Source: Paraescarpia echinospica (taxonomy: Eukaryota > Annelida > Polychaeta > Sabellida > Siboglinidae). From it: a DNA stretch of 64,000 nt. Positions 12,084 to 21,285 of this stretch are shown here, one piece after another (the stretch's first letter is position 1; each line of letters begins with the position of its first letter). The stretch covers positions 32,025,577 through 32,089,576 of the forward strand of contig CM034532.1 of the NCBI GenBank assembly GCA_020002185.1, written 5' to 3'. The notes below the pieces were generated by a model. It was not told the origin of the DNA. It worked only from the letters and a program-made list of their open reading frames with translations, and made no database searches. Both the position numbers and the translations under genes were made by a program.

Positions 12084-12918
12084 TGGCATGGCAACTTACT
12101 ATGGCGGTCTACGCGTGACTGCAACGTTACGTTATTCAATCTATATATTATAAATTAAAATTAAAATTAAAATTTTGGTACACTTAAAATTGTTTAAATA
12201 TGACATTATATAATTTATACTGATCTAATAAGACTAGCAAAGATGTGAATTTATTTGCTGATGATTAAATGAAATTTATCTTCAGATTGTAAAAAACATA
12301 ACTTTGCACATACTGAAGTAGGTATAGGTTGAATAAAACAATATCACATTAGTTTTGTCTACATTACAAAATTGTGCTCCCTGGCTTTGCATTGGTTGTA
12401 CTCCGGGTGGGGGGGTGGGATTTTCAACGACAAACTGACGCAAATGTCTGACAGTGCATTTTATTTGTTGGTAGCAGTTTCTTGCAACATTATGAAAAAT
12501 CGCAAGGAAAATACTCCTAACTGTTATTTCATTCCTATCATAATCGTTGTAATGTTTATATTGCCAGTATAAGTACACATTTCCACTTTTTTACAATCTC
12601 TAAAAATATTTGTTGAAACATCATATGATACGTCTCCTTTTAATATTCATGATGAAAAACATTGTTAATCATTTAATGGCTTGGGAAATATTTGCAATTA
12701 AATGAATATTTAAAAAAAATACATTTGAGATCAGACTGTGCCCAACAGCAGGAAGATTGTTTAAAATTAAATAATTTCTTATTAAAGTTTTTTTTCTCAA
12801 AATTTCGATTCACTGCGACAATTACTCAGACAAATGAAAATTTTGGCGGACAAGTAAATTTCAAACTAACTTGTCCAATGGACAAGTGAAAATGTTGGCT
12901 TATTTGTACGCTGGTAAT

Positions 12919-13927
12919 ATATATGTGCATTACATTACTGGGGTGATATAACATCTGCTTAGTCAATATTGGTCTGGACAATTGTAAGTGATATCTTCAA
13001 AACAAAAAGTATGAAGAAAATACTCAAATGTCTACCTAATCTTACATATTTTCCCCAAGGTAATAATATAATAAAGAAAATATGTCCTATCTACCCTAAC
13101 ATTTGAGAGCAAGTGACTGGAAATGCATACAAATAGTATTTTGAAATACATTTGCAGTTTGCACAATGCCTTTTTAAATGTCCAGGCATCAAACCAGGGA
13201 TTTGACAGAAGTATTTGTCACAAAAACCTCACTCTTTACTTTGGGAATTGTGTGTTCCTTTTGACTGGAATATCTATCTAGAATGGCTATCCAATCTGCT
13301 TAATTAATATTTGTTCTGACACCTGTAAATTTACACATCCCTAGGTAGTAACGACTTTTATTAAACACCATAAATGTAAGCTCGGCATGAACATGCCGAG
13401 TGCTAGAACTTGTACAAAAATGTCAACTTGATGAAACAACTTGCAGCACTGAGAGATTTACTGGCAGACGTAATGTGATAGGAATATTTCATGTTGCTAT
13501 TGAGGTTGGCATTTGAGTAAATTAATTGAGAAAGTAAGCCAGACTAGATATTGACTAGTACCAATAAAACGACCTCGTCCCCTAATTACATTTGTCAGTG
13601 TTGTGACATGCAGAAATAACCAGTCAGACGTTGTATACAGTGACATTCAGATATTTTCCATAAGAAGGCCGAGATTAAAAAACGGAACTTTCATTTATAA
13701 AAAAGGTACAACAGCCTATATGTTCATGCACAATATGTACGAATATTATCAGTATACCTACATAGGGGCACTAATGATAATAAAAGTCAAAATAGGAGGC
13801 AAATCAATAAGCAATTGGCACAAAGCCCATGTAGCCTGTAAGTTTATATGGGCCTAGATTCCATTTGTGTCTATACATAGAGGTGGAAACTGGGATTTTG
13901 GAGGGGAGTATTTGTAATAGGCACTAA
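12919..13927. other. Intronic, nothing coding recognised
   Basis: AT-rich. It contains a small perfect hairpin, CTCGGCATG-AA-CATGCCGAG, at 13381-13400. The 84-codon open frame near 13603 has no motif or splice context. Confidence 0.5.
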
Positions 13928-14437
13928 CCCTTTAGTGCTTGAACGGCCGAAAGCAGCCAGATACTCTCTCACGCAAGCGACATATCTTGACATCTTAGTG
14001 AGCAATCGCAAATGGCCGCAAACTTATTCTAGCTTTGACAACATGTGCATGTGGCGTATCGTGTGGATACTTTTGTAACTTGTATCACTAGATTCTTTAA
14101 TGAATCTACCGTGCGCTAGGGGTGTTTTTGATATGGCTCTGTATTGGAAGTTTTTGAATGAGCACCGTTTGAAAATATCAACTGGCAAGAGTTTGTAGAT
14201 ACACACTGCATTCCATGCAAACACACCCAGACACTGCGTATCGCATTTTGCATGTTTAATTTAAAATTTAATTAGTATATTTAATTATATTTAAAATAAG
14301 CACAACTTGGAATATTACGAAACAAAATACAAAAAAGTTAAATGCAAAAAACTAGGTGCATCTATATCATGGTGATTTTGTGTGCATGCGGCGAGGATTT
14401 GGAACACATTTCCTAAATTGACTAATGGTCTAAAGGG
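13928..14437. mobile_element. Possible piggyBac-type MITE
   Basis: The ends are CCCTTTAG inward on both sides (13928 and, inverted, 14437). The right side is flanked by TTAA (14438-14441) and the left by CTAA (13924-13927), one change from TTAA. Short CCCT-starting TIRs with a TTAA duplication are the piggyBac signature. The TIR match is only about 8 bp, so the call is tentative. Confidence 0.4.
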
Positions 14438-14489
14438 TTAACTGAAAGGTCTGATAAATCCTTTATTATTGTGTACTTATTCTATCTAT

Positions 14490-14640
14490 TATTTAATAAT
14501 AATAATAAATAACTTCTTACGCGCCAATATCCTCAGACAATCCGAGCTCAGTGGCGCACCAAAACCAAAGGATTAAGCATTCTCGTACTCGTGTGATAGG
14601 GCGAAAGTCGTCAACAAATGGATGGATGTGCTAGGAAGCT
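14490..14640 (-). repeat. SINE-like fragment with (TAA)n tail
   Basis: On the minus strand: GGATATTGGCGCGTAAGAAG then TTATTTATTATTATTATT, a SINE-type 3' end. The body before it (CACGAGTACGAGAATGC) differs from family A, so this is another family. Confidence 0.45.
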
Positions 14641-14676
14641 AGGGAGGATAGGCGATATTGAAAAGATTTGCAAATA

Positions 14677-14862
14677 CAGTGGAACCCCACTAATGAGGTC
14701 CCCCCGTGACTGGGCAAAAGTGGCCCTAATGGCAAGGTGACCGTATTATCAAGATTAATTTTTGTATTCTTTACTGATACAGAAATAATTTGGGACTATC
14801 CGGGTGACCTTAATTGTGAGGTGGCTGCATTATCGAAGTGACCATAAAGTGAGGCTACACTG
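14677..14862. mobile_element. Tc1/mariner-type MITE, 186 bp
   Basis: The left end CAGTGGAACCCCACTAATGAGG and the inverted right end CAGTGTAGCCTCACTTTATGG form imperfect TIRs. TA lies directly outside both ends (14675-14676 and 14863-14864). The interior repeats the same motif (GTGACCGTATTATCAAG, GTGGCTGCATTATCGAAG), giving a palindromic fold. No coding capacity. Confidence 0.75.
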
Positions 14863-15056
14863 TATCACACAAACATAAAGGACTAATTAACCAGTATCAT
14901 CTGAACCAGAATATATTTATTTTGACTGGATATATACGTACATGATAGAAAAAACAATATACAAATATAGTGATGATCCGGTCTCTTGGTTATTCATGTT
15001 GGGTATATTTACCTCTCAAGAAATTTTGTTTTTTCTCTATATAATAATATAATATA

Positions 15057-16100
15057 ACCAGAACATGACAACACACTAGCCTTTCTAGACATGTGTGTAT
15101 ATGTCTAAGTTCACAGTAGAACCAGAACATGACAACACACTTGCCTTTCTAGACATATGTATATGTCTAAGTTCATAGTAGAACCAGAACATAACAACAT
15201 ACTAGCCTTTCTAGACATATGTATATGTCTAAGTTCACAGTAGAACCAGAACATGACAACACACTAGCCTTTCTAGACATATGTATATGTCTAAGTTCAC
15301 AGTAGAACCAGAACATGACAACACACTAACCTTTCTAGACACATGTATATATGTATAAGTTCACAGTAGAACCAGAACATGACAACACACTTGCCTTTCT
15401 AGACATATGTATATGTCTAAGTTCACAGTAGAGCCAGAACATAACAACACACTAGCCTTTCTAGACATATGTATATGTCTAAGTTCACAGTAGAACCAGA
15501 ACATGACAACACACTTGCCTTTATAGACACATGTATATGTCTAAGTTCACAGTAGGACCAGAACATGACAACACACTAGCCGTTCTAGACACATGTATAT
15601 GTCTAAGTTCACAATAGAACCAGAACATGACAACACTCTAGCCTTTCTAGACACATGTATATGTCTAAGTTCACAGTAGAACCAGAACATGACAACACAC
15701 TTGCCTTTCTAGACATATGTATATGTCTAAGTTCACAGTAGAACCAGAACATGACAACACACTTGCCTTTATAGACATATGTATATGTCTAAGTTCACAG
15801 TAGGACCAGAACATGACAACACACTAGCCTTTCTAGACACATGTATATGTCTAAGTTCACAGTAGAACCAGAACATGACAACACACTAGCCTTTCTAGAC
15901 ATATGTATATGTCTAAGTTCACAGTAGAACCAGAACATGACAACACACTTGCCTTTCTAGACATATGTATATGTCTAAGTTCACAGTAGAACCAGAACAT
16001 GACAACACACTTGCCTTTCTAGACATATGTATATGTCTAAGTTCACAGTAGAACCAGAACATGACAACACACTTGCCTTTCTAGACACGTGTATATGTCT
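15057..16100. repeat. 62-bp minisatellite, about 17 copies, hairpin unit
   Basis: The unit is AACCAGAACATGACAACACA, CTAGCCTTTC, TAGACATATGTATATGTCTA, AGTTCACAGTAG. The third block is an inverted repeat (TAGACATA-TGTA-TATGTCTA), so every unit can fold. Variants (ACATATG/ACACATG, TAGCC/TTGCC) are interspersed. The array stops at 16100, directly against Penelope-like coding sequence. Confidence 0.95.
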
Positions 16101-16935
16101 GAAGAACGATCGGTCAACCAAGGTTAGGATGTTCGGAAGGCAACACACACAGACCAGTATTTGAACTGGGATTCAAACTACCCATTAGAACACAAATGAT
16201 CGGTGGTGAGGACACTCTTCCAAAGGGCAGAAAGTTTGGTAACTGAAGAGGTGGATAAGACCAAAGAGGTGGAGCACATCAAGAAAGTTCTGAAAACGAA
16301 TGGTTACAAACCTTGCATGTTTAACACCACACAAGGAGAAATAAGGAGAATATCAACACCAAAGAAACCAACAGAAGATAACATGCCATCGGTCTACCCT
16401 ATATCAGTAAGCTTTCTGAACAATTGGCAAGGGTTTTCAAGTCCTACGGCATACCAGTGTACCACAAACTGATCAACACCCTGAGGTCCCTGCTGGTACA
16501 CCAAAAAGACAAAACGGACAAGGCAGCAAAGTGTGGGGTGGTATATGACATCCGGTGCGCAGAATGCGACCAACACTGCATAGGAGAAACAGCGAGGGCA
16601 CTGGGCACACGATTTAAAGAACATCTATCGTGTCGTCAACCCCTATTAGCGATAAGTGAACACAAGTTGAACACAGGCCACCAGTGTTCGATGGAAGATG
16701 TGAAAATGTTAGCCCTCGAAGGGAGCTGGCAGAGGAGAAAGATCAAGGAGGCGATTACCATCTACAAGGGGAAGCCTTCACTGAACAGAGACATCGACCA
16801 GGAGTTCCCACCAGTCATGCTCCACTTTGTGTCACATGATGTAGGTCATGTGACACGACTGTAAATTTACTCTGCTGAAGAAGGCCTAGAGATGCGGTCG
16901 AAATTATACAGAAAAAAATGAGAAGTAAATACACC
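16101..16935 (+). mobile_element. Penelope-like retroelement, 5'-truncated
   Basis: Coding sequence starts right at the edge of the 62-bp array, with RKATHTDQYLNWDSNYPLEH and then SVVRTLFQRAESL. These are conserved blocks at the end of the Penelope reverse transcriptase. A GIY-YIG nuclease follows. A TGA (about 16197) and a frameshift near 16390-16420 inactivate it. The 3' flank contains an 11-bp hairpin (16829-16856) and a degenerate hammerhead-like core. It lies antisense to the WDR49/64-like gene, in its intron 2. Confidence 0.85.
16424..16864 (+). pseudogene. Penelope GIY-YIG endonuclease domain
   Basis: The frame reads LARVFKSYGIPVYHKLINTL, then a cysteine-bearing linker KCGVVYDIRCAEC with the GIY-like GVVY, then CIGETARALGTRFKEHL, where YIG has become CIG. 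The catalytic Arg and a downstream Glu (RFKEHL) are visible. The N-terminal part of this domain belongs to the frame of the preceding block; the ATG used here is just the first Met of the shifted frame, not a true start. Penelope nucleases nick target DNA for target-primed reverse transcription. Confidence 0.85.
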
Positions 16936-17316
16936 TAACAAATACACAAATAATCCTATCAAGGCAGCAAATTGTCCAAAATTATGAAATCAAAATATAG
17001 TTCATGCATGAGTATGATTGAGGCATATAATAGTAGGACAAAAAAGTTGTATCTATCCCCAGAAGAAATACACACAAAAAACAATAGTCTCATTTTGTGG
17101 TCCATATGACAAACTTGAGCAAATAATTTTTAGGCATCAACCAGGTTTTATTATTATTGAAACATGAAGCATCATTGAAATAATGTAGTTTGAATAATGT
17201 ACAACAACCGTACTGCGTTGTTAGGTTATTGGGCTAGTCTAGATTAAATTATTCACACAATAGCAAATTTAATTTTATCATGGAAATCCATTGTAATTTG
17301 TTTAAATGCATCTTAC
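16936..17316. other. Intronic, nothing recognised
   Basis: AT-rich unique sequence between the Penelope remnant and exon 2. Confidence 0.5.
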
Positions 17317-17389
17317 CATGAAGGCATCTTGAAGAGCTTCCAAGTCATTGATGTTGAGTCGTGCCTCTAGCTTAACACCAGGCAGCTTG
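17317..17389 (-). CDS. WDR49/WDR64/WDY-like gene, exon 2
   Basis: This 73-base exon has a good acceptor (gcatctgcag|C) and a good donor (TTCATG|gtaaga). It reads one base plus 24 codons, ending in phase 0. The peptide includes ARLNINDLEALQDAFM, an amphipathic helix of the kind that precedes an EF-hand in this family. Intron 1 is about 0.9 kb. Intron 2 is about 7.7 kb and is filled with transposons, including the Penelope-like element at 16.1-16.9 kb and the nested TIR element at 9.8-12.9 kb. The exon is too short to be found by ORF length and is supported by phase, splice sites and continuity with exons 3 and 4. Confidence 0.7.
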
Positions 17390-17642
17390 CTGCAGATGCA
17401 CAAACATCATAGTTAACAACATCAAAATTAGCATTGTGAAACACAAAAAATACATTAACCATTGTTAAAAAAAACTTGTGCTAATGGATTTGCGCTGTGT
17501 AAAAAATGTTTCATAAAATGACAATATATATATATATATATGTGTAGAGAGCTTCAACTTGCTTTCAACATAAATTTACAAAATATCAAATAACCTAAAC
17601 TGCTATTTGTCAATTAGTATGTGTGCACGTAGAAAGTTGAAG

Positions 17643-17990
17643 ATGCATTGCCTGCGGGCTATCAGAGGTGTTACTAGGACCGACAGACTACGAAATAGCC
17701 AGGTCAGAGAGGAGACATTCACCCTGAATCTATTTTAGATGCCATCAGACATAGAAGAGTTCAGTGGTTTGGACATGTTTGCTGTATATCAAACGAAAAC
17801 CTCATAAAATTAGCTTTAAAGGAAGACTTTAAAGGTAGCAGAAAAAGAGGAAGGCCGTGGAAGAGGTGGAGTGACCAAGTTAGATAGGACATTGGTCTCC
17901 CGCTATTGACAGCAGAGCAGCGGTGTGCTCTAGACAGGATGACATGGAGGGGTGTGACATCCGGGTGGGTAGCGAGTGGTCAAATATTGG
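17643..17990 (+). pseudogene. LINE reverse-transcriptase C-terminal fragment
   Basis: The plus-strand peptide MHCLRAIRGVTRTDRLRNSQ, then HRRVQWFGHV and RKRGRPWKRWSDQV, matches the conserved C-terminus of many non-LTR retrotransposons (the RRxxWFGHV and GRPxxRW motifs). A frameshift near 17715 and a TAG near 17886 break it. It sits inside intron 1 of the minus-strand gene. Confidence 0.75.
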
Positions 17991-18293
17991 CCTAGGCATT
18001 TAAGATAAGTCAAGTTAGTCATGCATAGAAAGTTATATCTGGTGGTACATGATTTTAATAAGCTCGTTTTTCATGGACAAGTTTTGTTATATGTAAACAC
18101 TGAACAGTTGGTAATATACCCTGCCCTAGAAATCAGTAGAAAATATGTAAATTATTATTTATGCCATTTTCATGGCTAGGCCAGAAAATTTAATATCGCT
18201 TAAATTTATATTAAACCTCGTGTAATGTTTCTCAACTTACACCTCGCATAGTGATAGTCGATGACAGAATACAATTAATTAATCAATACCAAC

Positions 18294-18358
18294 CTTTCTG
18301 CAGTTTTGATCGTGTCCACATCTTTTGAAAGATGACTAGGATTTGTGATGCTTGACAT
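18294..18358 (-). CDS. WDR49/WDR64/WDY-like gene, first coding exon
   Basis: The ATG at 18358-18356 opens 21 codons plus two bases (start MSSITNPSHL), ending at a GAAAG|GTTGGT donor in phase 2. The next exon (17389-17317) begins with the single base that completes a serine codon, so the splice is phase-consistent. The N-terminus is polar and has no signal peptide, as expected for an intracellular protein. The start was chosen because it is the only in-frame ATG in the exon, and no splice acceptor is obvious just upstream. The promoter should lie to the right, around 18360-18560; no clear TATA box is seen. Exon structure is read from the sequence; the gene identity comes from exons 3 and 4. 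Transcript evidence could shift the start. Confidence 0.6.
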
Positions 18359-18560
18359 AGTGCGCAGCTAGTGTGTTCTTGCAGTATTTTCGTCTTTTCA
18401 GCCAAATATAATGTGTTTATATCAGTGTCTATGTTGTCGTACAACGTAGATAGTTTGGTTGTTAATTAACGTAGTCGTCAGTAATGACGGTAGTGGATTA
18501 CTGGAAGAAGTATCCAAACTGTATAATTACCACACGAAAATCATCTCCAAACCTACATAT
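18359..18560 (-). promoter_or_regulatory. Presumed upstream region of the WDR49/64-like gene
   Basis: This lies directly upstream of the start codon at 18358. It has several CG dinucleotides (TACGTTAATT, GACGACTACG on the minus strand) but no clear TATA or Inr. It is placed by position only. Confidence 0.3.
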
Positions 18561-18851
18561 TACATAACGCAGCTCCTGTTAACTAATCCCGAACGCATTG
18601 AATATTTTCAATGACATATATGCCCGTTTCGTAAAAGTAGTGTCAAGTCATTTATGTAATTGGCAACACAGTTATCGAAGATTAAAACGGCTAAATCGGT
18701 TAAAGCCTCGCAAAGGCTTCTTCCATCGCCATGTTGTAAATTGCCACGGTTGCCTAGCACTCGCGCGCACCTGCTCTTTCATTGGCTACTCGATACCCGA
18801 AGGGACCGTACCGTATTCATTCAGGGCACTAACACGTAGGATAAATAGCGT

Positions 18852-19223
18852 TGTAGCGAAAAATCCTGCCGCAGAAAAATACTGCCGCACCGACCCTTAA
18901 TGCGCATGTCCAGAAGTTCAGTTTTTCGCGGGATGACGTCAGGGCTTGTTATAAATAAATAAATCAATAAAAGTACTTATATAGTTATAATGTTAGCAAG
19001 GGGCGAAAAAACCTGGATTCTGGCTGGCACCTGATCGGGTTCTGTTGATTTGTTTGTTGTTAAGTCATGGAGTAATTTGGCGACTCCTTTTGTTGTGATA
19101 GTGATGTGTTTCATACTAGTAATCTTTTTATATGACTGTGTATACACTGATGAATGTTGCATGTGCATTGTGCACCACATAATTTTGTATATATATATAT
19201 ACACACACACATATATATATGTG

Positions 19224-19262
<39 letters not shown>

Positions 19263-20531
19263 TATACGTACATATATATATATACATGACAATAACAGTA
19301 AAATTATGTTATCCGTGTGACAGACACACAAGATATAGCGTGCACTGTGCACACTAATTGAAATATGCATAGTCCTTTATATAGTCGGTTTGATGCTAGT
19401 AATGAAACAAAGATACTGTAGGCATAGTTACTTATACACTACCGAAGTATGCAATCCACGTACACTACATTAATTCATGTATGTTTAATGCATACCATGT
19501 TTATGTTTTCAGGTAATTTAAATTTTCGTAATTATATAATGCATGTGCACTGTGATAACGTAATATAATTAGGGTATGTTTAATACACACTCTACACACG
19601 TTTTCATGTGTTTTATTAAATAAATGGGCATTGCCATTGTGCGCCATTACTAATACTTTTCACTTTACGAACCGAGCAAAGTGCAGCCCAATTACCATAT
19701 GATATTTACATATTTAATTACAGCTAAGTATGCATGTGTACATTTCTGAATGTCTGCATGGGCACACGGATGTAAGCAAAAGCCCAGTGAAGTCGAGCTC
19801 AGCATTAAACATGCCAAATGGGTACGTGAGTGAACGAATATACAGTGTATCATCATTCTTGCAGGATTATATTCGATTATGTTATATACCTAAAAGAACA
19901 CATTTATTAGTGTTTACTAAACTATTTTAACTAACTTTAAACAAATCTCAATTATTTTAGCACCAAATATGTGTTTTGGCAGTTTATAGATTACTTGTGC
20001 TGAATTAATACATTAGTTGGCATTTATAAATATTTCCACATACAGTGTATATCCTTCTTCCAAATGTTTAAGATGAACAACAATCTAATACGTTTACGCC
20101 CACCCCATCGCAAATATTCATAATAAAGCTTGAAGACCACGATTAGATTAATACTTTAGAATAGGGCAAAATAGTTCTTTACACAATGAACTTCTACTTG
20201 AGAACATGCGCAATAAAGGTCGGTGCGGCAGTATTTTACAGCGACAGGATTTGTTGCTAGGCAAGTACGGTGCCTTGCGGGACGCCAGATTTGACGGGTA
20301 CTTCTCTCGAAGTTTCGCCGTCTAGCACAATTTTTATGGATCTGGATGAACGTACGTATACGTAGGGCCTTGGCTATCTGTTCGTAACAATAGTCTGTGT
20401 ACGTATAGCCAGCCCCTTGCTAACATATAACAAGCCCTGAAGTCTCCCCGCGAAAAACTGTACTTCCGGACATGGGCAATAAGGGTCGCACGGTGCGGCA
20501 GTATTTTTCAGCGGCAGGATTTTTCGCTACA
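18852..20531. mobile_element. Long-TIR DNA element, about 1.7 kb, with extra end copy
   Basis: TGTAGCGAAAAATCCTGCCG (18852) and the following 100 bp, to CAGGGCTTGTTATA, recur inverted at about 20425-20531. A second arm section, ATGTTAGCAAGGGGC (about 18990-19004), pairs with 20410-20425. A third, more diverged copy of the end lies at 20207-20262 in the same orientation as the right arm, implying nesting or end duplication. No transposase frame was found. The core includes (TA)n/(CA)n. Confidence 0.7.
19188..19288. repeat. (TA)n/(CA)n microsatellite
   Basis: Alternating TATATA and CACACA blocks, with ATATATATGTGTGTGTAC inverted repeats, inside the long-TIR element. Confidence 0.9.
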
Positions 20532-20747
20532 GCACCATACAGTGCACGAGTTGGCAAACAAGTGAGCGTACGTCTCGAGTCGCCTAACTCGCCATTGCAA
20601 CAAACTCTCCTGTCGTTCTGAGTACCTGACCGATCTCAGACTTGGAAATGTCCCGATGACAATGTTCCAAGTGAGACGTTGGGCTGTGTCTATGCATAAG
20701 CTGCACACATTTGATTTCTAACTTCCTATGGGCGGATTCAGACCATT

Positions 20748-21035
20748 CAGCGCTCGCGCGCACACACACGCACGCACAAGCAAACACCTGCGCGCGCACA
20801 CGCGCGTATGAACGGCATGCACGCGCAAACTCACGCACGGTGTATTATCCTTCTGCGCGCGCGCGCACACACATACACGCACGCTCTCATACGCACACAA
20901 ATATACACACACATGCGCGCGCGCAAACCCACGTACGGCGTAGTCCCCGTCTGGCTCGCGTTCGCGCATTGAAAGCATGCACACGTGCACGCTAGCTAAC
21001 GCGCACGCGAACGCGCGCTGGCGTTCGCGCTAGCA
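20748..21035. repeat. Alternating purine/pyrimidine GC-rich tract
   Basis: Long runs of CGCGCG, CACACG and ACGCAC, with few breaks, over nearly 300 bp (for example CTGCGCGCGCGCGCACACAC near 20852). Such sequence is known to favour left-handed Z-DNA. It is low-complexity and non-coding. Confidence 0.85.
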
Positions 21036-21253
21036 CATACACCATAGACGCGGGAACAGGGGGTGTAGGAGGGGAAGCTGCCCCCTGGAATTTAGAAAAT
21101 TCGAAAAATGTTCCGTGGTGCAGAAACTCCATTAGTCCCCCCAATATGAATTTCGTTCCCACGTCACTGATATACACACGTGCAGGCGCAAACGCGCGCA
21201 CGCAGATAAACGCATATTTTAGGGTCTTCGGTAGTCCCCCTTTGTAATGGGAC

Positions 21254-21285
21254 CCTGCCTCTATAATTAAAATTATAGAGGCAGG
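21254..21285. repeat. Near-perfect 32-bp palindrome
   Basis: A CCTGCCTCTATAATT arm (15 bp), an AA spacer, and its exact complement. It is probably the centre of a fold-back element or an inversion scar. Confidence 0.8.

Larger units (their letters stand above)
9810..12913. mobile_element. Non-autonomous TIR DNA transposon, 3.1 kb, nested
   Basis: The left end CAGCGTTCGAAATAAGC (9810 on) matches the inverted right end CAGCGTACAAATAAGCC (ending 12913). Both ends carry scattered GGACAAGT motifs. GTAAT lies directly outside each end (9805-9809 and 12914-12918), a 5-bp target duplication. No transposase frame is present. Five-base duplications fit some hAT-type or related superfamilies, but the class is not settled. 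Inside are a second inverted-repeat element (10638-12083) and a 41-bp minisatellite. Confidence 0.75.

Noticed and set aside
15057..16100. CRISPR-like regular repeat
   Set aside because: Units are head-to-tail without unique spacers, and the genome is eukaryotic; it is a minisatellite.
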